DNA from: Trueperaceae bacterium
GTDB taxonomy: Bacteria; Deinococcota; Deinococci; Deinococcales; Trueperaceae
Assembly: GCA_007122815.1 (NCBI GenBank)
Contig: SKSV01000380.1
Location: forward strand, 1-5,962
Direction: 5' to 3'
Length of the DNA stretch: 5,962 bases
In this document: piece after piece, positions 1 to 5,312 of the stretch
How positions within the stretch are numbered: position 1 is the first letter of the stretch
How the letters are laid out: the number at the start of each line of letters is the position of its first letter
Notes under the pieces: generated by a model
Database searches by the model: none
The model's input: only the letters and a program-made list of their open reading frames with translations
Told to the model about the DNA's origin: nothing
Made by a program: the position numbers and the translations under genes

Positions 1-1
1 C

Positions 2-160
2 TTGGAGGCCGACGTCGAGGCGGCGCGCCGGGAGGCGCGCGAGGGAGGCATACCGTTCCTGCTGGCGAACGGACGGTTGGAGGTCGTGGCGGAGGGGGAG
101 CACGGTGAGCGGCTCGCGAGTTTGGAGGCGGCCCTGATGGGTGCGGGTGCTAACGCGTGA
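2..160 (+). CDS. hisZ: Probable HisZ, ATP phosphoribosyltransferase regulatory subunit (3' end only)
   Basis: This is the last 52 codons of an open frame that enters from the left edge and stops at TGA 158-160. The visible peptide contains the stretch GGIPFLLANGRLEVV followed by an alanine- and glutamate-rich helix ending in GANA. HisZ is a catalytically inactive paralogue of histidyl-tRNA synthetase. It binds short-form HisG and gives it histidine feedback inhibition. None of the class II synthetase motifs fall inside the window, so the call rests on three things: position directly upstream of a short-form hisG, the same strand, and a tail resembling HisZ C-termini as I remember them. The stop overlaps a GTG (157-159) that begins the tandem-repeat junction to hisG, so the two genes are very likely one transcript. 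It could be another protein of the histidine operon; the upstream sequence would settle it. Confidence 0.55.
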   Translation: MEADVEAARREAREGGIPFLLANGRLEVVAEGEHGERLASLEAALMGAGANA

Positions 161-180
161 GCAGCGGAGGTGAGGCTTGA
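157..180 (+). other. Candidate mini-ORF 1 between hisZ and hisG
   Basis: GTG at 157-159 overlaps the hisZ stop (TGA 158-160) and opens a 7-codon frame reading MSSGGEA. Its stop TGA at 178-180 overlaps the next start, TTG 177-179. No Shine-Dalgarno sequence was found for it, so translation would have to come from reinitiation by ribosomes finishing hisZ. It may be only a by-product of the 20-bp duplication. A functional peptide is not implied; the possible role is keeping ribosomes on the message towards hisG. Confidence 0.2.
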
Positions 181-196
181 GCGCGGGTGGTGACAC
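157..196 (+). repeat. Imperfect 20-bp tandem duplication forming the hisZ-hisG junction
   Basis: Unit 1 (157-176) is GTGAGCAGCGGAGGTGAGGC and unit 2 (177-196) is TTGAGCGCGGGTGGTGACAC, 13 of 20 positions identical. The hisG start (197 on) begins with the same GTGAGCG. Each unit opens with a start-like codon overlapping a stop (GTGA or TTGA) and carries a Shine-Dalgarno-like core at the same offset: GGAGG at 166-170 and GGTGG at 186-190. Each core lies 6 nt before the next start codon. The layout suggests that an ancestral overlapping hisZ/hisG junction was duplicated and then diverged; that history is inference. Confidence 0.6.
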
Positions 197-200
197 GTGA
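177..200 (+). other. Candidate mini-ORF 2 (coupling peptide) ending on the hisG start
   Basis: TTG at 177-179 has GGAGG at 166-170, a 6-nt spacing, which is a better ribosome binding site than the one before hisG. The frame reads MSAGGDT and stops at TGA 198-200, overlapping the hisG GTG (197-199) as GTGA. This is the usual arrangement for translational coupling by termination and reinitiation. The first residues of hisG (MSADT) resemble the mini-peptide, as expected from the duplication. It may have no function of its own. Confidence 0.3.
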
Positions 201-862
201 GCGCCGACACCGCTCTGGACGAGGCCCTGCAGGAGCGCCTGGTTGCCGGCGAGAAGCTGGTCCTGGCGCTGCCGAAGGGCCGCGTGATGGGTGAGAGCCT
301 CGAGGCCTTGCGCCAGGCCGGCCTTCGACTGGCGGCCAGGGTGGAGGGGCGAGCGCTGCGCCACGACGCCGGTGACGCCCTCGTGATCGAGATGCGCAAC
401 GCGGACGTGCCGACTTATGTCGAGATGGGCGTCGCGGACGCGGGCATCGTGGGCAAGGACGTGCTGCTCGAGTCGGGCAGCCGCCTGGCCGAACCCGTCG
501 ACCTGGGCTTCTCCGCCTGCCGGTTGTCGCTGATCAGGCCGCGCGGCGCGAGCGGCACCATCGAGCGCGTGGCCACCAAGTACCCGCGCGTCACCGCTTC
601 GTACCTCGCCAGGCGCGGCAGCAGCGCTGACGTGGTGAAGCTCACCGGTAACGTCGAGCTGGCCTGCCTCACGGGGCTGGCCGACGCCGTGGTGGACGTG
701 GTCCAGACGGGCGGCACGCTGCGCGACAACGACCTCGAGGAGGTCGACGTCATAGCCCACAGCAGCGCCCGCTTCGTGGTGAACCGCGCCTCCCTGAAGC
801 TCCGCTCGGAACGCCTGCGACCGCTCATAGACGCGTTGAGACGGCTTCCCGGCGCGCGCTGA
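197..862 (+). CDS. hisG: HisG, ATP phosphoribosyltransferase catalytic subunit, short form
   Basis: HisG catalyses the first and feedback-regulated step of histidine synthesis in the cytoplasm: ATP plus PRPP gives N1-(5-phosphoribosyl)-ATP and pyrophosphate. The 221-residue product carries the family's opening motif LPKGR (residues 25-29), the segment [14 protein letters not shown] in the first domain, and the HisG signature from E154 to L175. The last contains the PRPP-binding loop D167-V-V-Q-T-G-G-T-L175. It ends after the second periplasmic-binding-protein-like domain and lacks the roughly 80-residue C-terminal regulatory domain of long HisG. It therefore belongs to the short form that needs HisZ, in agreement with the upstream gene. 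GTG 197 is the only ATG, GTG or TTG start in this frame between the in-frame stop at 191-193 and LPKGR, giving an N-terminal extension of about 20 residues beyond most short HisGs. Its ribosome binding site is the weak GGTGG at 186-190. Stop is TGA; 44 bases separate it from the convergent channel gene. Confidence 0.95.
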   Translation: MSADTALDEALQERLVAGEKLVLALPKGRVMGESLEALRQAGLRLAARVEGRALRHDAGDALVIEMRNADVPTYVEMGVADAGIVGKDVLLESGSRLAEPVDLGFSACRLSLIRPRGASGTIERVATKYPRVTASYLARRGSSADVVKLTGNVELACLTGLADAVVDVVQTGGTLRDNDLEEVDVIAHSSARFVVNRASLKLRSERLRPLIDALRRLPGAR

Positions 863-906
863 GCGCAACCGGGGCGTCGCCTGGGCCGGGCAGGCTACGG
901 CCGCGA

Positions 907-1890
907 TCAGGAAGGCTGTGCCCGCTCCGCTCCGGCGTCGCTGCTCTCACCGCTCGGCGGCTGGGTTCCCTCCCCCGCTCCAGGCGTGTCGACCTGCGGC
1001 GCGGCAGGTTCGGATCCGCCCGGTTCCGACCCGCCCGGAGGCATCTGGTACAGGCGAACCTCGAGTGGCGTGGTGCCGGGCTGCAGGGTGCGCTGCGGGA
1101 AGGCGATCTCGATGCCCGCCGCGTCGAAGGCGGCCTTCAGCTCGCGTGTGATGCCGTTGCGAAGCGCCAGGAAGTTCTGCGACTTGCCCCACACCGCGTA
1201 GAGGTAGTCGATCGAGGAGTCACCGAAGCCAGTCCAGATGATCAGCGGACCGGGTTCGTCGAGGCAGAGCGGGTTGTCGCGCGCGACGTCGAGCATCGTC
1301 TGCTGCACCAGCGCGAGGTCGGAGTCGTAGGCGACCCCCACCTTCACGTCGACGCGTCGCAGCGGGAAGCGGTTGAGCGTGGTGATGCGCGCCTTGACCA
1401 TCGTCTCGTTCGGGATGCGCACCTGGAGGTTGTCGAAGGTGCGGAGCTTGGTCGAGAGGACGTCTACCGAGAGCACCTCGCCCGTAACGTCGTCCACCGT
1501 GATGATGTCGCCGATGCTCACCGCCTTCTCCACCACCAGGAAGAGCCCGGCGATGAGGTTCGCGGCGGAGGTCTGCGAGGCGAAGCCGATCGCCACGGTG
1601 ACGATGCCCGCCGCGCCCAGGAGCACCGTGAAGTCGAAGCCGAACTGACGCATGGCCGAGATCCCGAAGAGGATCAGGACCCCGTAGTAGACGAAGCGCG
1701 TGAGCAACTGCCGCTGTTGGGCCGAGAGCGCCAGGGCGCTGCGGCGCAGCGCGAAACGCGCCCCTCGCGCGAGCGTCACGCCCAAAGCGAGGTAGAGGAT
1801 CGCACGCAGCAGCGCTCCCAGGTGAGCCGGGTCGAGGAACCAGGCGCCCAGCCTCACGAGCGGGTCGGAGAGGTTCTCTGCACCGTTCAC
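907..1890 (-). CDS. MscS-family mechanosensitive ion channel
   Basis: This is a 327-residue inner-membrane channel that would open under membrane tension and release solutes on osmotic downshock. The layout is a short N-terminus, TM1 at about residues 22-44, TM2 at about 66-80, and the conserved pore helix region from about 86 to 122 with the glycine/alanine-rich stretch LLGAAGIVTVAIGFASQT and FLVVEKAVSIGD. The beta domain follows, with GDIITVDDVTGEV (127-139) and RIPN (158-161). The C-terminal alpha/beta domain ends in GIEIAFPQRTL (259-269), as in small MscS proteins. After residue 280 comes a disordered Gly/Pro/Ser/Glu tail of about 45 residues, including a perfect GGSEP-GGSEP doublet. The start is GTG 1890-1888, overlapping the stop of the upstream DUF432-like gene by 4 nt, with GGAG about 10 nt before it. 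The pair is thus translationally coupled. The specific MscS subtype (MscS, YnaI-like or other) is not resolvable by eye. Confidence 0.93.
   Translation of the reverse strand: MNGAENLSDPLVRLGAWFLDPAHLGALLRAILYLALGVTLARGARFALRRSALALSAQQRQLLTRFVYYGVLILFGISAMRQFGFDFTVLLGAAGIVTVAIGFASQTSAANLIAGLFLVVEKAVSIGDIITVDDVTGEVLSVDVLSTKLRTFDNLQVRIPNETMVKARITTLNRFPLRRVDVKVGVAYDSDLALVQQTMLDVARDNPLCLDEPGPLIIWTGFGDSSIDYLYAVWGKSQNFLALRNGITRELKAAFDAAGIEIAFPQRTLQPGTTPLEVRLYQMPPGGSEPGGSEPAAPQVDTPGAGEGTQPPSGESSDAGAERAQPS
1007..1036 (-). repeat. 15-bp tandem duplication in the channel's C-terminal tail
   Basis: Bases 1007-1021 (GGTTCGGATCCGCCC) and 1022-1036 (GGTTCCGACCCGCCC) match at 13 of 15 positions. On the minus strand they encode GGSEP twice (residues 286-295). 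The unit length keeps frame, so copy number can change without breaking the protein. It sits in a probably disordered cytoplasmic tail. Confidence 0.75.
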
Positions 1891-2834
1891 GGTGTGTTGG
1901 CTCCGATCTGCAGCAGCCGGCTGAAGGCGCGCACCACCGAGCTCTTGCTGCCCTCACTTCGGGGTTTGGCGAGGCGTTCGCTGGCGCCGCGAGCCGCGGT
2001 CGGCACGCCCGACTCCACCTTCACCGCGGCGAGGTCTCCGCTGGTCTCGCGCGTGAGGCTGAGCGCGTTCGTCCACAGCGCACCCGTGGCGTCAGCGTAG
2101 ACGCCGAGGAGCGGCACGGGCACCTGCACCCGCTCGAACTCCAGCGGGTCCGCCGCCTTGTTCTCGATGGTGACCGGCGTGATGGCGAGGTGAGGCAGCC
2201 TGGGCACCTCGTCCAATCGCAGGTAGCCCGCGGTGCGGGTCGCGTAACAGAGCTCTCCAGCCACCGTGTTGCGACCGAACCAGGTGTCTGACGGGCGCTC
2301 GAGCGGCAGCTCCGTCAAGCGCTGCGGCTCGGACCGCTCCTCCGCCTTGTGGCGCGTGCCGGGGCGCTTGCGCGCCACGCGCTCCACGGACAACACCATC
2401 CAAGTCGGAGTGCTCACGTACAGCGTGACGCGCTCGCCTGGTCCTACGGACAAGCGGGTCTCGGGACGCACCACGAAGGCGCGGTCCGCTTGGGCGACGC
2501 TCACCACCAGGCGGGTAGGGGCATCAGCGAAGCAGAAGCGCACGTCGGGGACGCGCTCCTCCAGCTCTTCAGCCGCCGCCTCGTGCGGCCGCTCCGCAGG
2601 GCAGGCGTCTCTCTCGTCGGGCCAGTCGCTGCCGGCGCTGAACACCCGCCAATCGTTACTGCGACGCTCCACCCAGACTCGTGTGGGGCCAGCGACGACC
2701 CTGACCACGCCTCCCGAGGGCATGTCGACGGAGCCCCACCACTTGAGCTCGGGACGGGACTCGTCGGCGGCTGCCTTAAGGCCGGTGCGCGCAGGTGCGC
2801 GCTCTCGCGTCTCGCTCATGATGCCGCCCAGCAT
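1887..2834 (-). CDS. DUF432-like protein, first gene of an operon with the MscS channel
   Basis: This is a soluble protein of about 310-315 residues with no signal peptide or membrane segment. It looks beta-rich. The N-terminal half holds KWWGSVDMPSGGVVRVVAGP (31-50). The middle has SVGPGERVTLYVSTPTWM (129-146), then the strongest motifs ERPSDTWFG (179-187) and GELCYATRT (193-201), then ITPVTIENKAADPLEFERV (218-236). From memory these motifs match DUF432 proteins of bacteria, which often lie beside MscS-type channel genes; I could not confirm this by search. The function is unknown. The 4-nt overlap with the channel gene (stop TGA 1889-1887, start GTG 1890) argues that the two proteins are made in proportion and may act together, perhaps as a cytoplasmic partner of the channel. 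The ATG at 2834 (MLGGIM...) lies inside a -10-like TATGCT, so the internal ATG at 2819 (MSETRERAP) is a real alternative. Neither has a strong Shine-Dalgarno sequence. Confidence 0.75.
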   Translation of the reverse strand: MLGGIMSETRERAPARTGLKAAADESRPELKWWGSVDMPSGGVVRVVAGPTRVWVERRSNDWRVFSAGSDWPDERDACPAERPHEAAAEELEERVPDVRFCFADAPTRLVVSVAQADRAFVVRPETRLSVGPGERVTLYVSTPTWMVLSVERVARKRPGTRHKAEERSEPQRLTELPLERPSDTWFGRNTVAGELCYATRTAGYLRLDEVPRLPHLAITPVTIENKAADPLEFERVQVPVPLLGVYADATGALWTNALSLTRETSGDLAAVKVESGVPTAARGASERLAKPRSEGSKSSVVRAFSRLLQIGANTP

Positions 2835-2835
2835 A
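2830..2835 (-). promoter_or_regulatory. Possible -10 box for the DUF432-mscS operon
   Basis: Read on the minus strand this is TATGCT, a TANNNT match, 10 nt before the ATG at 2819 and overlapping the ATG at 2834. Transcription from it would start a few bases before 2819, giving an almost leaderless message and favouring the shorter protein. No recognisable -35 is present. The spacing is longer than in the two plus-strand examples, so this is weak. Confidence 0.25.
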
Positions 2836-2852
2836 GCCTTGGCGACCGCCCC

Positions 2853-2912
2853 GTCGCTGCTGTCCTGTCGCTGCCGTCCCCTACGTAGCTGCCGTCCCGT
2901 CGCTGCCGCCCC
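2853..2912 (+). repeat. Four-copy 14-bp repeat array in the divergent intergenic region
   Basis: The copies are GTCGCTGCTGTCCT (2853-2866), GTCGCTGCCGTCCC (2867-2880), GTAGCTGCCGTCCC (2885-2898) and GTCGCTGCCGCCCC (2899-2912). Each non-consensus copy differs from the second by one or two bases. A 4-bp insert CTAC (2881-2884) splits the array into two pairs and creates the palindrome CTACGTAG with the third copy. The array fills most of the 91-nt gap between the divergent DUF432-mscS operon and the kinase gene. Relative to the predicted kinase transcription start at 2926 it covers about -73 to -14. It may be an operator array for a repeat-binding regulator or simply a tandem duplication; nothing in the window encodes an obvious regulator. 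Confidence 0.65.
2881..2888. other. CTACGTAG palindrome at the centre of the repeat array
   Basis: This is a perfect 8-bp palindrome at the midpoint of the four repeats (two copies on each side), formed by the 4-bp insert and the first four bases of copy 3. It could be a short dimer-binding site, but 8 bp is too little to claim a regulator. Confidence 0.3.
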
Positions 2913-2913
2913 C

Positions 2914-2919
2914 TATGAT
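2914..2919 (+). promoter_or_regulatory. -10 box of a predicted leaderless promoter for the sugar kinase gene
   Basis: TATGAT differs from consensus TATAAT at one base and is followed by exactly 6 nt before ATG 2926. Transcription would therefore begin at or next to the A of the start codon. No Shine-Dalgarno sequence precedes that ATG, which fits a leaderless message of the kind common in Deinococcus. No TTGACA-like -35 is seen at the expected place (about 2891-2896), which instead lies within repeat copy 3; activator dependence is possible. Confidence 0.55.
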
Positions 2920-2925
2920 GTGGCG

Positions 2926-4011
2926 ATGCCGAACCGACCGAGACACGAGCCGGGGGATGGTGATCCAGAGCCGGGAGCCGCGAGCACCGCGCCAGGGGGC
3001 TCGGAGGGGCTTGGCGAAGAGAACTCGCCCGTTCACGCGCACGCCGGTGCCAGCCTGGACGAGAACGGCAGACGCCCGCTCGTCATGGTGGGCGATTACG
3101 CCTGGGACGTGCTGATCCGCACGAACACGGCGCTCCTCCCGGGCGGCGACACCTTCGGCGAGGTGCAGCTCGCCCCCGGCGGCAGCGCCGCCAACGCCGC
3201 GGTCTGGGCTGCGCGCTGTGGCCTGCCGGCGACCTTCGTCGGCAAGGTGGGTCGCGACAGGTTCGGCTCGCTCGCCGAGGACGACCTGCGAAACGAAGGC
3301 GTGGAAGCCTACCTGGTTCGTACCGATGCCCAGCTCACCGGCTCGGTGGCAGTGTGGATCGACCACACCGGGCAGCGCTCGATGGTGTCGGGCAAGGGCG
3401 CCGACCACGCGCTCTTCCCGCAAGAGCTGCCACGCCCGCTGCTCGCGACCGCCGAGCACCTCTACCTCTCGGCGTGGGCGCTCTTCGACGACCCCCCGCG
3501 CGCCGCGGCGTGCGAGGCGGCGCGGCTGGTGCGTGACGCGGGGGGAACGGTCTCGCTCGACCCGGGGTCGTTCCAGATGATCGAGGCGATGGGCGTCGAG
3601 ACGTTCTTGGACGTCACCCGGTCACTGCGGGTGCAGGTCCTCTTCCCGAACGTCGATGAGGCCGCTGCGCTCTCGGGCACGAGTGACCCGGCCGGCATGG
3701 CGGAGCGGCTCGCGCGCCTCTACCCGGAAGCCCTGATCGCCCTTAAGCTCGACGCCGAAGGGGCCTTCCTGCTCGAGCCGGACGGCACCGCAACGGCCAT
3801 CCCGCCGCAGGTGAACCGCTTGGTCGACGCCACCGGCGCCGGCGACGCCTTCGCCGGCGCCTTCTTGTCGCGCTGGTTGCGGGGCGTGGACGCCGCCGAA
3901 GCTGCACGCTTCGCGGTGGAGGTCTCCGAGTGGGTCATCCAGCACGTGGGGGCCCGCCCCCCGCAGGATGCCGAACTGCGCAGGGTCCTGGACGCCGCCT
4001 CTCTGGCCTGA
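2926..4011 (+). CDS. PfkB-family carbohydrate kinase (ribokinase superfamily)
   Basis: This is a cytoplasmic kinase of 361 residues that transfers phosphate from ATP to a sugar or sugar-like hydroxyl. The fold begins at about residue 52 with LVMVGDYAWDVLIRT. PfkB signature 1 follows as APGGSAANAAVWAARCG (G85-G-S-A-A-N90) with FVGKVGRDRFG. Signature 2 is DATGAGDAFAGAF (from D301), in which D307 is the expected catalytic base and GAGD forms the anion hole. The core is about 310 residues, normal for the family. The substrate cannot be read from sequence: ribokinase, fructokinase and 2-keto-3-deoxygluconate kinase relatives share all these motifs. Start ATG 2926 is chosen because of the TATGAT box 6 nt before it. 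Residues 1-50 are a low-complexity Gly/Pro/Glu/Ala extension with visibly lower third-position GC, so ATG 3085 (M54, just before the first strand) is an alternative. The P450 gene begins 34 nt downstream. Confidence 0.9.
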   Translation: MPNRPRHEPGDGDPEPGAASTAPGGSEGLGEENSPVHAHAGASLDENGRRPLVMVGDYAWDVLIRTNTALLPGGDTFGEVQLAPGGSAANAAVWAARCGLPATFVGKVGRDRFGSLAEDDLRNEGVEAYLVRTDAQLTGSVAVWIDHTGQRSMVSGKGADHALFPQELPRPLLATAEHLYLSAWALFDDPPRAAACEAARLVRDAGGTVSLDPGSFQMIEAMGVETFLDVTRSLRVQVLFPNVDEAAALSGTSDPAGMAERLARLYPEALIALKLDAEGAFLLEPDGTATAIPPQVNRLVDATGAGDAFAGAFLSRWLRGVDAAEAARFAVEVSEWVIQHVGARPPQDAELRRVLDAASLA

Positions 4012-4040
4012 TTGCGGCGAGCCTCGAACCGCGCTACCAT
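4012..4040 (+). promoter_or_regulatory. Predicted leaderless promoter for the cytochrome P450 gene
   Basis: TTGCGG (4012-4017), directly after the kinase stop codon, and TACCAT (4035-4040, a TANNNT -10) are separated by exactly 17 nt. The ATG of the P450 gene follows the -10 by 5 nt. No Shine-Dalgarno sequence lies before that ATG. The P450 may therefore be transcribed from its own start inside the kinase-P450 gap, with or without read-through from the kinase promoter. Confidence 0.45.
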
Positions 4041-4045
4041 CCCCA

Positions 4046-5269
4046 ATGACCGAACCCGGAGACATCAGCTCGGGCCTGGGCCGGGCCTTCGCCGACCCGG
4101 CCGTGCACCGAGACCCGTACCCCTTCTACGCACGAGCTCGCGAGGAGGCGCCCTTGCTGGAGCTCGTCGTGCCGGAGCACCCGCTCGGCCGGCTCTGGTT
4201 GGTTACGCGCTACGAGGACGTGCAAGCCGTGCTCGGCGACCACCGCCGCTTCTCGAGCGACGCACGATCCCTCTACGGACCCGGCCCCGAGGGCGCACCG
4301 GAGCCGTCGATGCTCAGCCAGGACCCGCCCAACCACACGCGCCTGCGCGGTCGCGTGGCGCACGACTTCACCCCCAAGCGCGTGGCGGCGATGAGGCCCT
4401 CGATCGAGCGGATGGTGGACGAGCGCGTGGAGAGGCTCTTGGAGGGGGGCGAGTTCGACCTCATCGGCGAGCTCGCGCTCCCGGTGCCGGTCCTGGTCAT
4501 CTGCGAGCTCCTGGGGGTACCCGAGGGGGAGGAGCGCGAGCAGCTCGCGTTCTGGTCCAAGGAGTTCATCGACTCGAGCGGGGTCGGCAACACGGGCGAG
4601 AACGTCAAGGAGCGCAACGAGGCCGCCAACATGGCGCTCGCGAGCTACTTCGCGAGCCTCGTCCAGCGCAAGCAGGCGGAGCCCGACGGAGCGCTCATCA
4701 GCGCGCTCCTGCAGCCCGCGGAGGGCGAGGAGCCGCTGAGCTTCCCCGAGCTGGTGTCGATGTGCGTGCTGCTCTTGGTCGCGGGGCACGAGACCACCGT
4801 GAACCTGATCGGCAACGGGGTGCGCACGCTGCTGCGTCACCACTCCGAGTGGGAGCGGCTGGTGGCCGATCCGGGCCTCGTCGCCTCGGCCGTCGAGGAG
4901 TGCCTGCGCTTCGAGCCACCGGTCCAGCGCGGCCTTTTCCGCATCTCGCTCGGCCCGGTGGAGCTGAGCGGCGGTCGCCTCGAGGTGGACCAACAGGTCC
5001 TCGCGGCGATCGGCTCGGCCAACCGCGACCCCAGCGTCTTCAGCGACCCGGATGTCTTCGACGTGGCGCGTGAACCGAACCGGCACCTGAGCTTCGGGCG
5101 CGGCGTGCACTTCTGCCTCGGCGCTCCGCTGGCGCGGCTCGAGGCGCAGCTCGTGCTCAGGAGCCTGGTCGAGCGCGCTCCCGAGCTGAGGGTCGTAGGT
5201 CGGGACGACGACTGGAGACCGAGCACGCTCTTCCGGGGGCTGCGGCAACTGTGTGTCGCGCGCGCGTGA
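4046..5269 (+). CDS. Cytochrome P450 (bacterial soluble, class I type)
   Basis: This is a heme-thiolate monooxygenase of 407 residues, the standard length for soluble bacterial P450s, with no membrane anchor. All diagnostic motifs are present. The C-helix DPPNHTRLR holds H97 and R101, which normally contact the heme propionates. The I-helix AGHETT spans 246-251, with the oxygen-activating acid-threonine pair E249-T250. The K-helix ExxR motif is E285-C-L-R288. The heme loop is F350-G-R-G-V-H-F-C357-L-G, with C357 as the axial thiolate. It should need a ferredoxin and a ferredoxin reductase; neither is in the window. Substrate is unknown; the general pattern resembles the broad group of bacterial P450s that hydroxylate fatty acids, terpenoids or secondary metabolites. 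ATG 4046 is preferred: the frame opens further upstream inside the kinase gene, but those residues match no P450 N-terminus. The stop runs directly into the ribosome binding site of the next gene (TGAAGGAGG). Confidence 0.95.
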   Translation: MTEPGDISSGLGRAFADPAVHRDPYPFYARAREEAPLLELVVPEHPLGRLWLVTRYEDVQAVLGDHRRFSSDARSLYGPGPEGAPEPSMLSQDPPNHTRLRGRVAHDFTPKRVAAMRPSIERMVDERVERLLEGGEFDLIGELALPVPVLVICELLGVPEGEEREQLAFWSKEFIDSSGVGNTGENVKERNEAANMALASYFASLVQRKQAEPDGALISALLQPAEGEEPLSFPELVSMCVLLLVAGHETTVNLIGNGVRTLLRHHSEWERLVADPGLVASAVEECLRFEPPVQRGLFRISLGPVELSGGRLEVDQQVLAAIGSANRDPSVFSDPDVFDVAREPNRHLSFGRGVHFCLGAPLARLEAQLVLRSLVERAPELRVVGRDDDWRPSTLFRGLRQLCVARA

Positions 5270-5270
5270 A

Positions 5271-5275
5271 GGAGG
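5271..5275 (+). promoter_or_regulatory. Strong Shine-Dalgarno site deciding the lipoprotein start
   Basis: GGAGG (within AAGGAGG from 5269) begins immediately after the P450 stop TGA and sits 7 nt before GTG 5283. It is the best ribosome binding site in the window. It picks the first of four in-frame GTG codons created by the repeats (5283, 5295, 5307, 5319). The 13-nt gap means this gene is co-transcribed with the P450 gene. Confidence 0.75.
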
Positions 5276-5276
5276 C

Positions 5277-5312
5277 GGTCGGGTGAGCGGTCGGGTGAGC
5301 GGTCGGGTGAGT
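5277..5312 (+). repeat. 12-bp tandem repeat, three copies, across a start codon
   Basis: GGTCGGGTGAGC occurs at 5277-5288 and 5289-5300, and with one change (last base T) at 5301-5312; degenerate GAGCGGGTGG-type sequence follows to about 5325. Each copy contains an in-frame GTG start and encodes V-S-G-R. The unit is a multiple of three, so gain or loss of copies lengthens or shortens the basic N-terminus of the signal peptide without shifting frame. Confidence 0.85.

Noticed and set aside
194..199. CACGTG palindrome at the hisG start as an operator
   Set aside because: A single 6-bp palindrome is expected by chance in GC-rich DNA, and it overlaps the start codon with no second site.
879..902. 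Hairpin between the convergent hisG and channel genes as a terminator
   Set aside because: GCCTG (879-883) can pair with CAGGC (891-895), and GGCCG (884-888) with CGGCC (898-902). These stems are mutually exclusive, only 5 bp long, and no T-run follows on either strand.
1220..1957. Second minus-strand frame overlapping the channel gene
   Set aside because: It is a shifted frame of the MscS and DUF432 genes. The product is Arg/Pro/Gly/His-rich, typical of out-of-frame GC-rich reading.
2853..2912. CRISPR-like array
   Set aside because: The repeats are 14 bp and directly abutting apart from one 4-bp insert. There are no spacers and no cas genes.
2266..2925. Upstream extension of the kinase reading frame by 220 codons
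   Set aside because: It runs antisense through the DUF432-like gene, encodes Ser/Arg/Thr-rich sequence without domain features, and precedes a good -10 box at 2914-2919.
3968..4045. Earlier ATG for the P450 gene inside the kinase gene
   Set aside because: It would add 26 residues unlike any P450 N-terminus and overlap the kinase by 44 nt. The ATG at 4046 has a promoter-like box at leaderless spacing.
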